This document shows, piece by piece, positions 17,367 through 26,712 of a stretch of DNA of 64,000 nucleotides. How positions within the stretch are numbered: position 1 is the first letter of the stretch; each line of letters begins with the position of its first letter. Location: the NCBI GenBank assembly GCA_002412495.1, contig DHVE01000080.1, positions 49,723 through 113,722 on the forward strand, in the 5' to 3' direction. A model generated the notes under the pieces. The model worked only from the letters and a program-made list of their open reading frames with translations, was not told the DNA's origin and did not search any database. The DNA comes from Betaproteobacteria bacterium UBA5216 (GTDB lineage: Bacteria; Pseudomonadota; Gammaproteobacteria; Burkholderiales; SG8-41). Made by a program: the position numbers and the translations under genes.

Positions 17367-18033
17367 GGTTTATATTTTCCTTTAAAAACAATTGGTTATT
17401 GTTAATGTATTGCAGCACTGCCGGCGGCAACAAGTAGCGAGCGCTGCGCCGCGCGCGCACCATTTCACGGACCTTGGTGGCGGAAATATCCAGCGCGGTA
17501 ATCGGTACTTCGATAATCGCGCCGCTCGCCGCGCGTTGCACGGCTTGGGCTTCGCCACTGCGACGCCGCTCGAATTCATCCGCCAGCGCAGGCGGCATTG
17601 CGCCCAGCACCGAACCGGGCCGATGCGCGACGGCAACGTGTGCCAGCGCGAATATTTCCCGCCAGCGATGCCATGTTTCGAAACCGAGAAACGCATCCGC
17701 GCCCAGAATCAACACCAGCGGACACGCCGCGCCGAGTTCGGTACGCACTTCACTCAAGGTATCAAACGTATACGATTTGCCGCTACGGCGTGTTTCGCGT
17801 TCATCCAGAGCAAACAGCGGGTTACCGTCAATGGCAAGTCGAACCATTGCCACGCGATCCGCCACCGCCGTTTGCGGCGTGGCACGATGCGGTGGCGTGC
17901 CGCCCGGTATAAACCGTACTTCGCTTAAGCCCAGCGCGTCGGCTACTTCCTGCGCGAGCCGCAAATGCCCGAGATGTACCGGATCGAAAGTGCCGCCGAG
18001 GATGCCGATGGCTGAGTGGTTTACCGCGCTCAA
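17350..18033 (-). CDS. nadD: Nicotinate-mononucleotide adenylyltransferase
   Basis: A 227-residue nucleotidyltransferase with GILGGTFDPVHLGHLRLA at residues 10-27 and the ISATKVREMVR motif near residue 190. It converts NaMN and ATP to deamido-NAD in NAD synthesis. Its start overlaps the aceF stop (ATGA-type, 18030-18033) and its end overlaps rsfS, so pyruvate dehydrogenase and this housekeeping cluster are translationally linked. Confidence 0.95.
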   Translation of the reverse strand: MSAVNHSAIGILGGTFDPVHLGHLRLAQEVADALGLSEVRFIPGGTPPHRATPQTAVADRVAMVRLAIDGNPLFALDERETRRSGKSYTFDTLSEVRTELGAACPLVLILGADAFLGFETWHRWREIFALAHVAVAHRPGSVLGAMPPALADEFERRRSGEAQAVQRAASGAIIEVPITALDISATKVREMVRARRSARYLLPPAVLQYINNNQLFLKENINHGAAR

Positions 18034-19358
18034 AGCACGAGTCTGCGTATATCCGACAACGTTTGCGACAGGAACGTGATAAAGCGCGCACCCTGCGCGC
18101 CGTCAATCACGCGGTGATCGTATGATAGTGACAGCGGCAGCATCAGCCGCGGCTGGAACGCCTTGCCATCCCAAACGGGTTTCATCACGGCCTTGCCGAC
18201 GCCAAGTATCGCCACTTCCGGCGCATTGATAATGGGCGTAAAGAACGTGCCGCCGAGCCCGCCCAGACTGGAAATTGAAAAACAGCCGCCCTGCACATCC
18301 GCCGGCGCGATTTTGCCGTTGCGCATGCGCTCGCTCACCGCACCTAGTTCCTGTGCGATTTCAAACAAGCCTTTTTTGTCGATGTCACGCAGCACTGGCA
18401 CCACCAACCCATTCGGCGTATCGACCGCGACGCCAACATGGAAATACTGTTTCAGCACCAGGCTTTCGCCGTCGGCAGACAGCGACGAATTAAATTCGGG
18501 AAACTGCTTCAGCGCCACCACCGAGGCTTTCAACAAGAACCCCAGCATGGTGAGCTTCACGTTCCTGCGTTTCGCTTCGTCGGCTTGCGCCTTGCGGAAG
18601 TCTTCGAGATCGGTGATGTCGGCTTCATCGTGTTGCGTGATGTGCGGAATGCTTACCCAGTTGCGATGCAGGAATCCGCCCGACAACTTGCGAATGCGCG
18701 ACAGCGGCTTGGATTCGATGGCGCCGAACTTCGCGAAATCGATTTGCGGCATCGGCGGCAGGTTGAAGCCTGTGCCAGCACCCGCGGCGCCACTCTCGCC
18801 GCGCGGCTTTGCCAGTTCGGCCTTCACATACACCTGCACGTCTTCACGCAGGATGCGGCTCTTCGGGCCGGTGCCGGTGACGCGCGCCAGATTCACGCCC
18901 AGTTCGCGTGCGAATTGCCGCACCGACGGACTTGCATGCGCCATGCGATGCTGCGCGTCATCGATCGGCTGCGCGAGGGACGCGGCGGGTGCCGGAGCGG
19001 GCGCGGGCGCAGACACCACCGGCGCCGGTTTGGCGGGCACCGCCGGTACGGCCGGCGCGGGCTTGGCCACCGGTGCCGGCGCGGGTTTTTCCGCCGGGGC
19101 TGACGCAGCCGCGCTTTCGGTCGTCTCCAGCCTGAGTACGAGCGTGCCCTTCGACACTTTGTCGCCGGGCTTGATGATCAGCTCTTTCACCAAGCCGCTG
19201 GCAGGCGACGGCACGTCCATGGTCGCTTTGTCCGACTCGAGCGTCATCAGCGATTCTTCGGCCTTGACGGTATCGCCCGCTTTGACAAACACCTCGATCA
19301 CCGGGATGTTCTTGAAATCGCCAATGTCGGGAACCGTTACATCTATGACGTTTGCCAT
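18030..19358 (-). CDS. aceF: Pyruvate dehydrogenase E2, dihydrolipoyl acetyltransferase
   Basis: A 442-residue E2 with a single N-terminal lipoyl domain (lipoyl Lys in LESDKATMDVP, near residue 45), an Ala/Pro linker at about 85-130, an E1/E3-binding domain (SPSVRQFARELGVNLARV) and a catalytic acetyltransferase domain ending in LSYDHRVIDGAQGARF, the HxxxDG active site. It transfers acetyl groups to CoA in the PDH core. The expected lpdA (E3) gene does not follow; nadD does. Confidence 0.95.
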   Translation of the reverse strand: MANVIDVTVPDIGDFKNIPVIEVFVKAGDTVKAEESLMTLESDKATMDVPSPASGLVKELIIKPGDKVSKGTLVLRLETTESAAASAPAEKPAPAPVAKPAPAVPAVPAKPAPVVSAPAPAPAPAASLAQPIDDAQHRMAHASPSVRQFARELGVNLARVTGTGPKSRILREDVQVYVKAELAKPRGESGAAGAGTGFNLPPMPQIDFAKFGAIESKPLSRIRKLSGGFLHRNWVSIPHITQHDEADITDLEDFRKAQADEAKRRNVKLTMLGFLLKASVVALKQFPEFNSSLSADGESLVLKQYFHVGVAVDTPNGLVVPVLRDIDKKGLFEIAQELGAVSERMRNGKIAPADVQGGCFSISSLGGLGGTFFTPIINAPEVAILGVGKAVMKPVWDGKAFQPRLMLPLSLSYDHRVIDGAQGARFITFLSQTLSDIRRLVL

Positions 19359-19406
19359 GAAAGAACTTTACGTAAGAATTTGTTTATAAATGATAATTTC
19401 GAGATT

Positions 19407-22109
19407 TTAAACCGATGTCGGACTGGGCTTTTCGGTATCGATGCCATAACGTTTGATGGCATCCGCAACCTTGGCGCGCGGGATCGCTTCCTGATCGGCA
19501 AGCGCTTTTAAGGCGGCAACAGCAACGTAGTTGCGATCCACTTCAAAAAAGCGGCGCAGCGCGCGGCGCGTGTCAGAGCGGCCAAAACCGTCGGTGCCGA
19601 GCACGGTGTAATGCTGGGCAGGCAAAAACGCGCGTATCTGATCGGCGTAATTTTTCACGTAATCGGTGGCGGCCACCACCGGCCCGGCGCGATCCTTGAG
19701 ACACTGTTCGACATACGACAGGCGCGGCTCCGCCTCCGGGTGCAGCGTGTTCCAGCGCTGCGCATCCAGACCGTCGCGGCGCAATTCGTTAAAGCTGGTG
19801 ACGCTCCAGATATCGGCCACGACGCCATAGTCTTTTTCCAGCAGGGCAGCGGCGGCGATCACTTCACGCAGGATCGTGCCGCTGCCAAGCAACTGCACGT
19901 GCGGCGCGTTCTTTTTTGTCGCCTTTGCAGCGCCACCTTCGGCAAAAAGATACATGCCGCGCAAAATACCTTTTTCCACGCCATCGGGCATCGCCGGATG
20001 CGCGTAGTTTTCATTCATCACGGTGATGTAATAAAAAACGTCTTCCTGATCCTGATACATGCGCCGCATGCCATCCTGAATAATCACTGCCAGCTCGTAA
20101 GCAAACGTCGGGTCGTAGGAAATGCAATTGGGAATGGTCGATGCCATCAGATGGCTGTGGCCGTCTTCGTGCTGCAGACCTTCACCGTTCAACGTGGTGC
20201 GCCCGGCCGTACCGCCAAGCAGGAAGCCGCGCGCGCGCATGTCGCCCGCCGCCCAGGCCAGATCGCCGATACGCTGAAAGCCGAACATCGAGTAGAAGAT
20301 GTAAAACGGAATCATCATCTGGCCATGGTTCGCATAGGCGGTCGCCGCCGCGATCCACGATGACATCGCGCCGGCTTCATTAATGCCTTCCTGCAGAATC
20401 TGCCCGGTCTTGTCTTCCTTGTAGAACATCAATTGATCGGCGTCCTGCGGCGTGTAAAGCTGGCCCACGCTGGAGTAAATGCCGAGCTGGCGGAACATGC
20501 CTTCCATGCCGAAGGTGCGCGATTCGTCGGGCACGATCGGCACCACGAACTTGCCGATTTTTTTGTCGCGGATAACGGTGTTCAAAATACGCACGAACGC
20601 CATGGTGGTGGAAATCTCGCGCGCATCCGTGCTCTTCAGTTGCGCCTCGAACGCCGACAGCGCCGGCACTTCCAGCGGCGTCGCGCGGCGCTTGCGCGAC
20701 GGGAGCGAGCCGCCCATCGCTTCGATGCGGCTGCGCAGATACTTCATTTCCGGCGAATCTTCGGGCGGCCGGTAGAACGGCACTTTTTCCAGTTGATCGT
20801 CCGGAATCGGCACGCTGAACCGGTCACGAAACGCCTTGATCGACGAAGTGCCCATTTTCTTTTGCTGATGGGTGATGTTCTGGCCTTCGCCGGATTCGCC
20901 CATGCCGTAACCCTTGATGGTCTTGGCGAGTATCACCGTCGGCTGGCCCGTGTGTTTGGTGGCGGCGGCATACGCGGCATACATCTTGTGGGGATCGTGG
21001 CCGCCGCGATTCAGGCGCCAGATGTCGTCGTCGGACATGTTGGCGACGAGTTCAGCGAGCTCCGGATATTTGCCGAAAAAATGCTTGCGCACATAGGCGC
21101 CGTCCTGCGATTTCATCGTCTGGTACTCGCCGTCCACGCACTCTTCCATGCGTTTTAGCAGCATGCCGGACTTGTCTTTCATGAACAACGGATCCCAGTA
21201 GGAACCCCACACCACTTTGATCACGTTCCAGCCGGAACCGCGAAAATCCGCTTCGAGTTCCTGAATAATTTTGCCGTTACCGCGCACCGGGCCGTCGAGG
21301 CGCTGCAAATTACAATTGACGACAAAAATCAGGTTGTCCAGTTTTTCGCGGCCCGCTAGCGATATCGCGCCCAACGATTCGGGCTCGTCCATTTCGCCGT
21401 CGCCCATGAACGCCCACACCTTGCGGCCCTGTGCCGGGATGATGCTGCGGTCCCTGAGGTACCGCATGAAGCGCGCGTGGTAAATCGCCATCAAGGGCCC
21501 AAGGCCCATCGACACCGTGGGGAACTGCCAGAAATCCGGCATCAGCCACGGATGCGGATACGAACTCAAGCCCTTGCCATCGACCTCCTGACGAAAATGC
21601 ACAAGCTGATCTTCGGTAATGCGCCCTTCGAGAAACGCGCGCGCATACACGCCGGGCGCGGAGTGGCCCTGAAAATAAATCAGGTCGCCAAGATAATGAT
21701 CATTGGCGGCACGAAAGAAATGGTTAAAGGCAACATCGTACAAGGTCGCCGCGGAAGCAAAACTCGCGATATGGCCGCCGAGTTCGGATGATTCCTTGTT
21801 GGCGCGCACCACGGTCGCCATCGCGTTCCAGCGGACCAGCGAACGGATGCGATGCTCCATTTCGGGATCGCCCGGCGTGCGTTCTTCACGCTCGGGCGGA
21901 ATGGTGTTCATGTACGCGGTGTTGGCGTTGTACGGGATATACGCGCCGGACACGCGCGCGCGCGCCACCAGTTGTTCGAGCAGGTAATTGGCGCGTGCAG
22001 GGCCTTCGCGTTCAATGACCGCGTCGAGGGATTCCAGCCACTCGCGGGTTTCCTGCGGATCCACGTCCGGGGTGGGGACGTTTGAATTAGTCAGGTCGTT
22101 CATATCCAT
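19407..22109 (-). CDS. aceE: Pyruvate dehydrogenase E1, homodimeric type
   Basis: A 900-residue thiamine-diphosphate enzyme of the AceE type. The cofactor motif starts at MGDGEMDEPES near residue 235 and ends at VNCNLQRLDGPVRGNGK. The C-terminal half contains TAGRTTLNGEGLQHEDGHS, the AceE active-site loop with catalytic His. It decarboxylates pyruvate and passes the acetyl group to AceF lipoyl lysine. The start may be ATG 22109 or ATG 22103. It heads an aceE-aceF-nadD transcription unit with an extended -10 promoter upstream. Confidence 0.96.
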   Translation of the reverse strand: MDMNDLTNSNVPTPDVDPQETREWLESLDAVIEREGPARANYLLEQLVARARVSGAYIPYNANTAYMNTIPPEREERTPGDPEMEHRIRSLVRWNAMATVVRANKESSELGGHIASFASAATLYDVAFNHFFRAANDHYLGDLIYFQGHSAPGVYARAFLEGRITEDQLVHFRQEVDGKGLSSYPHPWLMPDFWQFPTVSMGLGPLMAIYHARFMRYLRDRSIIPAQGRKVWAFMGDGEMDEPESLGAISLAGREKLDNLIFVVNCNLQRLDGPVRGNGKIIQELEADFRGSGWNVIKVVWGSYWDPLFMKDKSGMLLKRMEECVDGEYQTMKSQDGAYVRKHFFGKYPELAELVANMSDDDIWRLNRGGHDPHKMYAAYAAATKHTGQPTVILAKTIKGYGMGESGEGQNITHQQKKMGTSSIKAFRDRFSVPIPDDQLEKVPFYRPPEDSPEMKYLRSRIEAMGGSLPSRKRRATPLEVPALSAFEAQLKSTDAREISTTMAFVRILNTVIRDKKIGKFVVPIVPDESRTFGMEGMFRQLGIYSSVGQLYTPQDADQLMFYKEDKTGQILQEGINEAGAMSSWIAAATAYANHGQMMIPFYIFYSMFGFQRIGDLAWAAGDMRARGFLLGGTAGRTTLNGEGLQHEDGHSHLMASTIPNCISYDPTFAYELAVIIQDGMRRMYQDQEDVFYYITVMNENYAHPAMPDGVEKGILRGMYLFAEGGAAKATKKNAPHVQLLGSGTILREVIAAAALLEKDYGVVADIWSVTSFNELRRDGLDAQRWNTLHPEAEPRLSYVEQCLKDRAGPVVAATDYVKNYADQIRAFLPAQHYTVLGTDGFGRSDTRRALRRFFEVDRNYVAVAALKALADQEAIPRAKVADAIKRYGIDTEKPSPTSV

Positions 22110-22202
22110 GGAGAGTACCTTTGTGGGGCTTTTTCTGGCGGGCGATGTGGATCCACATCAGCGCTTTTGGCGCCGCGCCCGGTCGTGAGAATAACGGCTC
22201 GC

Positions 22203-22231
22203 ATTATAACATTCGACAGCAATGGTCACGA
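22203..22231 (-). promoter_or_regulatory. Candidate extended -10 promoter for aceE
   Basis: On the minus strand TG-T-TATAAT is an extended -10 with a perfect hexamer (22208-22203), and TCGTGA 17 bases upstream is a weak -35. It lies about 94 bases before the aceE start in the gap after rlpA. No PdhR-like AATTGGT palindrome is seen. Confidence 0.6.
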
Positions 22232-22258
22232 TATTGCAAGCCCATGTTTTTATTGGTT

Positions 22259-23206
22259 TTATCTAACAAGCACCAAAGGCTTGATGCCCAGTGATTGACT
22301 GATGCGGTCGGCCGCCTGTCGCGCTTCGTCCGGGTTGCCGAAAGGCCCCGCTTGCACGCGAAACAAGCCGTCGCGCACGTAGACCTGTAGTTGCGGCGCG
22401 AGCCAAGCCTGATCCGCCCGCAACCGCCCGGCATACGCCTCCGCGTTATCGCGCGCGCTGAACGCCGCCAATTGCAGGTAAATACCGCCGCTGTCGGTGG
22501 CCACGGGTATTTGCCGATCGGCGGATTCGGGCGGAGGGGCCGGCGGAGCGGGCGCCGGTGCTGTAACGGCCGCGGGCACGGAACTCGCTGGCGGCGCCGC
22601 GCCGGGGAGAATGGCCTCGACCTCCACCATCGCGCTGCCGCCCGCGATCACACCCAGCTTGTGCGCGGCGGTATACGACAAATCGATCAGGCGGCTATCG
22701 ATAAACGGCCCGCGATCATTCACCCGCACCACCACGGATTTTCCCGTCGCGACATGGGTCACACGCGCATAACTCGGGATCGGCAGCGTAGTGTGTGCGG
22801 CGCTCATCGCGTACATATCGTAAATCTCGCCCGAGGACGTCTGTTTGCCGTGATAGCGCCGCCCGTACCACGACGCTACACCGCGCGCGCGATAGGGCGC
22901 CAATGCCGTCATCGGCGTGTAGTTCCGTCCCATCACGGTATAGGGACGCATCGCGCCGCGATGCAGCGGCTCCACGCGCGGCACCGCATCCGGAATGGCG
23001 TCGAGATTGGCTGGCGCATTGGCGCCGGGGCCGTCGTCAAGATAGTAACCACCGCCCTTGGACGAAGGCGTGGCAGGCGAGGATGGCGTTACCGGCGGGC
23101 GAGTCGAATCACGCCGACCGCCGAACGTGCCGCAGCCGGACAGTAGCAGAAAGCATGCGGCCATCGAAAAGAGCCAGCACCACCGCGCTTCACGCCTCCC
23201 GCTCAC
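22259..23206 (-). CDS. rlpA: RlpA-type septal ring lipoprotein with SPOR domain
   Basis: About 315 residues from GTG 23206. A lipoprotein signal with lipobox LLSGC near residue 25, a double-psi barrel RlpA domain (GVASWYGRRYHGKQTSSGE, VRVNDRGPF, DLSYTAAHKLG) in the middle, an Ala/Pro linker and a C-terminal SPOR domain (IYLQLAAFSARDNAEAYAG and VQAGPFGNPDEARQAADR). RlpA is a lytic transglycosylase acting on denuded septal glycan. The start overlaps the rodA stop as GTGA, which decided it. Confidence 0.92.
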   Translation of the reverse strand: MSGRREARWCWLFSMAACFLLLSGCGTFGGRRDSTRPPVTPSSPATPSSKGGGYYLDDGPGANAPANLDAIPDAVPRVEPLHRGAMRPYTVMGRNYTPMTALAPYRARGVASWYGRRYHGKQTSSGEIYDMYAMSAAHTTLPIPSYARVTHVATGKSVVVRVNDRGPFIDSRLIDLSYTAAHKLGVIAGGSAMVEVEAILPGAAPPASSVPAAVTAPAPAPPAPPPESADRQIPVATDSGGIYLQLAAFSARDNAEAYAGRLRADQAWLAPQLQVYVRDGLFRVQAGPFGNPDEARQAADRISQSLGIKPLVLVR

Positions 23207-24309
23207 GTGTGCACCAGCTTCCGATGCGTATGAATACTCATCAATATGCCGAAGCCCAGACACAGTGTCACCAGCGATGTACCGCCGTAGCTGATCAGCG
23301 GCAACGGCACGCCCACCACCGGCAGGATGCCGCTTACCATGCCCATGTTCACGAACGCATAGGTAAAAAAGGTCAGCGTTATCGCGCCCGCGATGAGGCG
23401 CGCAAACAGCGTGGGCGCTTGCGCCGCGATGACAAAACCGCGTGATATCACCAGCAAGAACAGCAGCAGCAGCACCAGATTACCCACGAATCCGAACTCC
23501 TCGGAATACACGGCAAAAATGAAATCGGTGGTGCGCTCCGGAATAAAATCCAAATGCGTTTGCGTGCCGCTCATCCAGCCCTTGCCGGTGACGCCGCCGG
23601 AACCCACGGCGATGGTGGACTGGATAGTGTGGTAACCCTTGCCCAAGGGATCTTCCGATGGGTCGATCAGCATCATGATGCGCTGCCGCTGGTAGTCATG
23701 CATCAGGTGCCACGCCACCGGCGCGGCCGCGAGGCCCGCCACGCCAAGGCCCGCGATGATTTTCCACGACAACCCCGCGAGGAACAGCACGTAGCCGCCG
23801 CTCGCCAGTATCAGTATCGCGGTGCCCAGATCCGGCTGGCGCGCAATTAATACCACTGGCACCAGCAACAGCACCGCCGCCAGCAGATAGTTTCGCGCGC
23901 GCAACGTGCCTTCGTAACGGTGAAAATACCAGGCCAGCATCAGCGGCGCGGCGATTTTCATCAGTTCCGACGGTTGTATGCGCGTCACGCCGACATGCAG
24001 CCAGCGGCGCGCGCCATTCACCACGTCACCGAACAAAGCCACCCCGATCAACAATGCCACGCCGAGCGCAAACACCGGCAGCGCCAGCCGCATCAGGAAA
24101 TGCGGTGGAATATTCGCGAACAGCCACATCACGCCCAGCGCCACCAGCATGTTCATCATTTGCCCGGTGACGCGCGGCCACCCGGCGTTCGACGCGCTGT
24201 AGAGCACCATCAATCCGGTTCCCATCAGCAGCAACACCGCCGCCAGCAGCGGGCCGTCGATATGCGCGGTGAGCAGGCGTCCGATTCGCCGCAGGTACCA
24301 CGCGATCAC
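23203..24309 (-). CDS. rodA: Rod-shape SEDS glycosyltransferase RodA
   Basis: A 368-residue SEDS membrane protein with about ten helices. GARRWLHVGVTRIQPSELMK near residue 100, ARQPDLGTAILI near 157 and LPLISYGGTSLV near 340 are the SEDS signatures, including the essential Asp in QPDLG. It polymerises lateral-wall glycan with PBP2, encoded directly upstream with a 4-base overlap. Confidence 0.95.
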   Translation of the reverse strand: MIAWYLRRIGRLLTAHIDGPLLAAVLLLMGTGLMVLYSASNAGWPRVTGQMMNMLVALGVMWLFANIPPHFLMRLALPVFALGVALLIGVALFGDVVNGARRWLHVGVTRIQPSELMKIAAPLMLAWYFHRYEGTLRARNYLLAAVLLLVPVVLIARQPDLGTAILILASGGYVLFLAGLSWKIIAGLGVAGLAAAPVAWHLMHDYQRQRIMMLIDPSEDPLGKGYHTIQSTIAVGSGGVTGKGWMSGTQTHLDFIPERTTDFIFAVYSEEFGFVGNLVLLLLFLLVISRGFVIAAQAPTLFARLIAGAITLTFFTYAFVNMGMVSGILPVVGVPLPLISYGGTSLVTLCLGFGILMSIHTHRKLVHT

Positions 24310-26186
24310 TGGGCCGCCCCCTTTTTGTCGTCGGGCGGCTCCTTGCCCAACAGGTAATAATCAAATACCAGACGCGCAATCGGGGCAGCGGCGCGCGCGC
24401 CGAATCCCGCGTTTTCAACGATTACGGCGAGCGCGATGGTGGGATTTTCGGCGGGCGCATAAGCGATAAACAAGGCGTGATCACGATGGCGTTCCTGCAC
24501 GCGGCCTTCGACATATTTTTCGCCCTGTTTGATCGCGATCACTTGCGCGGTACCGGTCTTGCCTGCGCTGACATATTCCGTGCCCGCGAACACCGAGGAA
24601 CTGGTGCCTTCCTTGTTGACGCCCACCAGCGCTTTCTTGATGGTGTCGATATGTTCCGGATTCAGATCCAGCGAACGCAACGGTTTGGGCTCGATCACGG
24701 TGCGCGCCTTGGTGCGCAAATCCTCGACATAATTCACCACGTGCGGGCGAAACATCACGCCGTCGTTGGCCACTGTCGCGATCGCCGACGCGAGTTGCAG
24801 CGGCGTATACGAGTTATAGCCCTGCCCGATGCCGATGCTCACGGTTTCGCCGGCGATCCATTTTTGCTTGAAGCGCCGCATCTTCCAATCCTGCGACGGC
24901 AAAATACCCTCGGCCTCGCCGGCAAGATCAATGCCGGTTCGTGAGCCGAAGCCCAGTCGTGCCATGAATTGCGAGATCGCATCGATGCCCATCTCATTGG
25001 CGAGGATGTAATAGTAGGTATCGCACGACACTACGATCGACTTATACATATCGACGGAGCCGTGGCCGAACTCCGCGTCATCGCGAAACCGGTGATTGCC
25101 AAACTGGAAGTAGCCGGGATCGCTGATCGCCTGCTGTGCCGTGCGCTTGCCGCTGGTCAGCGCCGCCAGCGCCATGAACGGCTTGAAGGTCGAACCCGGC
25201 GGATAGGTGCCGGTCAGCGCGCGATTCAACATCGGCCGATCCGGCGAATTACGCAATTCGCCCCAGCTTTGCGGATCGATACCGTCCACAAACAAATTCG
25301 GATCGAAGCCGGGCTTGCTGACAAACGCCAGCACGCCGCCGGTTTTGGGATCCAGCGCCACCAGCGCGCCGCGCCGCTCCCCAAAGGCCTTGTCCACCAG
25401 CGCCTGCAAACCCGCGTCGAGGTTAAGCGCGAGATTGGAACCGGAGGCCGGCGGCGTGCGCGACAACACGCGCACCGCTCGGCCCGCCGAATCGATTTCA
25501 ACCTGCTCCACGCCCGTCGTGCCGTGCAGCACGCGTTCGTAACTTTGCTCCAGCCCGGTCTTGCCGATATGGTCGGTACCGCGATAATTGGCGATGTCGC
25601 CTTCAGCTTCCAGTTTGTCGAGCTCTTTCTGGTTGATCCGTCCGATATAACCGATCACGTGGGAAAATAGCTCGCCCTGCGGATATTGCCGGAACAGGCG
25701 CGCCTTGATTTCAACGCCGGGGAATCGATAACGATTCGCGGCAAAGCGCGCGATTTCTTCGTCTGCCAGCCGCGAACGTATCGGCAGACTTTCAAAGCTC
25801 TTGCTCTCCTCCAGCAATTGCTTGAAGCGGCGCCGGTCGCGCGGGGTTATTTCCACGATTTCCGAAAGCTGGTCGAGCGTGGCGTTGACGTCCATCGCCT
25901 TGGCGGGCGTGATTTCCAACGTGTGCGCGGTGAAGTTGTAGGCCAGCTGCACGCCCTTGCGATCATAAATTACGCCGCGACCGGGGGTAACGGGCACGAC
26001 GGAGATGCGATTGGCCTCGGCCAGCGTGTGATAATGATCGTGCTGTATAAGTTGCAGAAATATGAATCGCGCCGCCAGCAGAAAAAACATCACCAGCACA
26101 AAGCCCGACAGGATCGCCAGGCGCACTCTGAACTGCTGCTCTTCGCGCTGCGCATCGCGGAATTCGATGCCGGGGTTGAACAACAT
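24306..26186 (-). CDS. mrdA: Penicillin-binding protein 2
   Basis: A 626-residue class B PBP: one N-terminal membrane helix (about residues 25-45), a pedestal domain, and a transpeptidase with GSTFKPF (SxxK) near residue 332, VSCD (SxN position) near 390 and AGKTGTAQ near 525. It cross-links lateral wall peptidoglycan in the elongasome with RodA and MreBCD. It follows mreD by one base and overlaps rodA, so the group is a tight operon. Confidence 0.96.
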   Translation of the reverse strand: MLFNPGIEFRDAQREEQQFRVRLAILSGFVLVMFFLLAARFIFLQLIQHDHYHTLAEANRISVVPVTPGRGVIYDRKGVQLAYNFTAHTLEITPAKAMDVNATLDQLSEIVEITPRDRRRFKQLLEESKSFESLPIRSRLADEEIARFAANRYRFPGVEIKARLFRQYPQGELFSHVIGYIGRINQKELDKLEAEGDIANYRGTDHIGKTGLEQSYERVLHGTTGVEQVEIDSAGRAVRVLSRTPPASGSNLALNLDAGLQALVDKAFGERRGALVALDPKTGGVLAFVSKPGFDPNLFVDGIDPQSWGELRNSPDRPMLNRALTGTYPPGSTFKPFMALAALTSGKRTAQQAISDPGYFQFGNHRFRDDAEFGHGSVDMYKSIVVSCDTYYYILANEMGIDAISQFMARLGFGSRTGIDLAGEAEGILPSQDWKMRRFKQKWIAGETVSIGIGQGYNSYTPLQLASAIATVANDGVMFRPHVVNYVEDLRTKARTVIEPKPLRSLDLNPEHIDTIKKALVGVNKEGTSSSVFAGTEYVSAGKTGTAQVIAIKQGEKYVEGRVQERHRDHALFIAYAPAENPTIALAVIVENAGFGARAAAPIARLVFDYYLLGKEPPDDKKGAAQ

Positions 26187-26187
26187 C

Positions 26188-26712
26188 TCAGATTTGATCC
26201 GGATCGAAACGCGGCCGCTGTGGCAGCTTCAACAAAAATGACAGCGCGGGCCACAGCAATCCGCCGACCACGCTGCCGAGAAAATACCAGTAGCCCGGAT
26301 AATCGCTGCCCGCCGCGAGCCGAATCAACAGCACGATCATGTCGTTCAGCAGCAGCAGTGGCACCACATGCAGCGCCTGCGGCGTCATGGAAAACCGCTG
26401 CACCCGGCGATGCAGCACGATGCCGGCATAGGCAACGATGGTATACGCCAGCGCGTGCTGGCCGAACAGGCTGCCGTCGGCGACATCCATCAGCAAGCCC
26501 AGCACCCACGCGATGCCGAAGCCGATTTTGCGCGGCTGATCGATGCACCAATACAACAGCACCAGTGCCACGAAGTCGGGCCGCACCCACAGACCCCAGC
26601 CCGCCCAGGGCAGCAGGTTCAGGAGCAGCGCCGCCACCAGCGTGGCCACGATGAATCCTATCTTGGCGGGACGCAGAATTTCCTGCGGCGTGCCTGGATA
26701 TAAATTGATCAT
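26188..26712 (-). CDS. mreD: Rod-shape protein MreD
   Basis: A 174-residue membrane protein with about five helices. The N-terminus (EILRPAKIGFIVATLVAALL), then WVRPDFVALVLLYWCIDQPR and GLLMDVADGSLFGQHALAY near residue 85, match MreD. It is an elongasome partner of MreC. Its start overlaps the mreC stop by four bases. Confidence 0.93.
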   Translation of the reverse strand: MINLYPGTPQEILRPAKIGFIVATLVAALLLNLLPWAGWGLWVRPDFVALVLLYWCIDQPRKIGFGIAWVLGLLMDVADGSLFGQHALAYTIVAYAGIVLHRRVQRFSMTPQALHVVPLLLLNDMIVLLIRLAAGSDYPGYWYFLGSVVGGLLWPALSFLLKLPQRPRFDPDQI

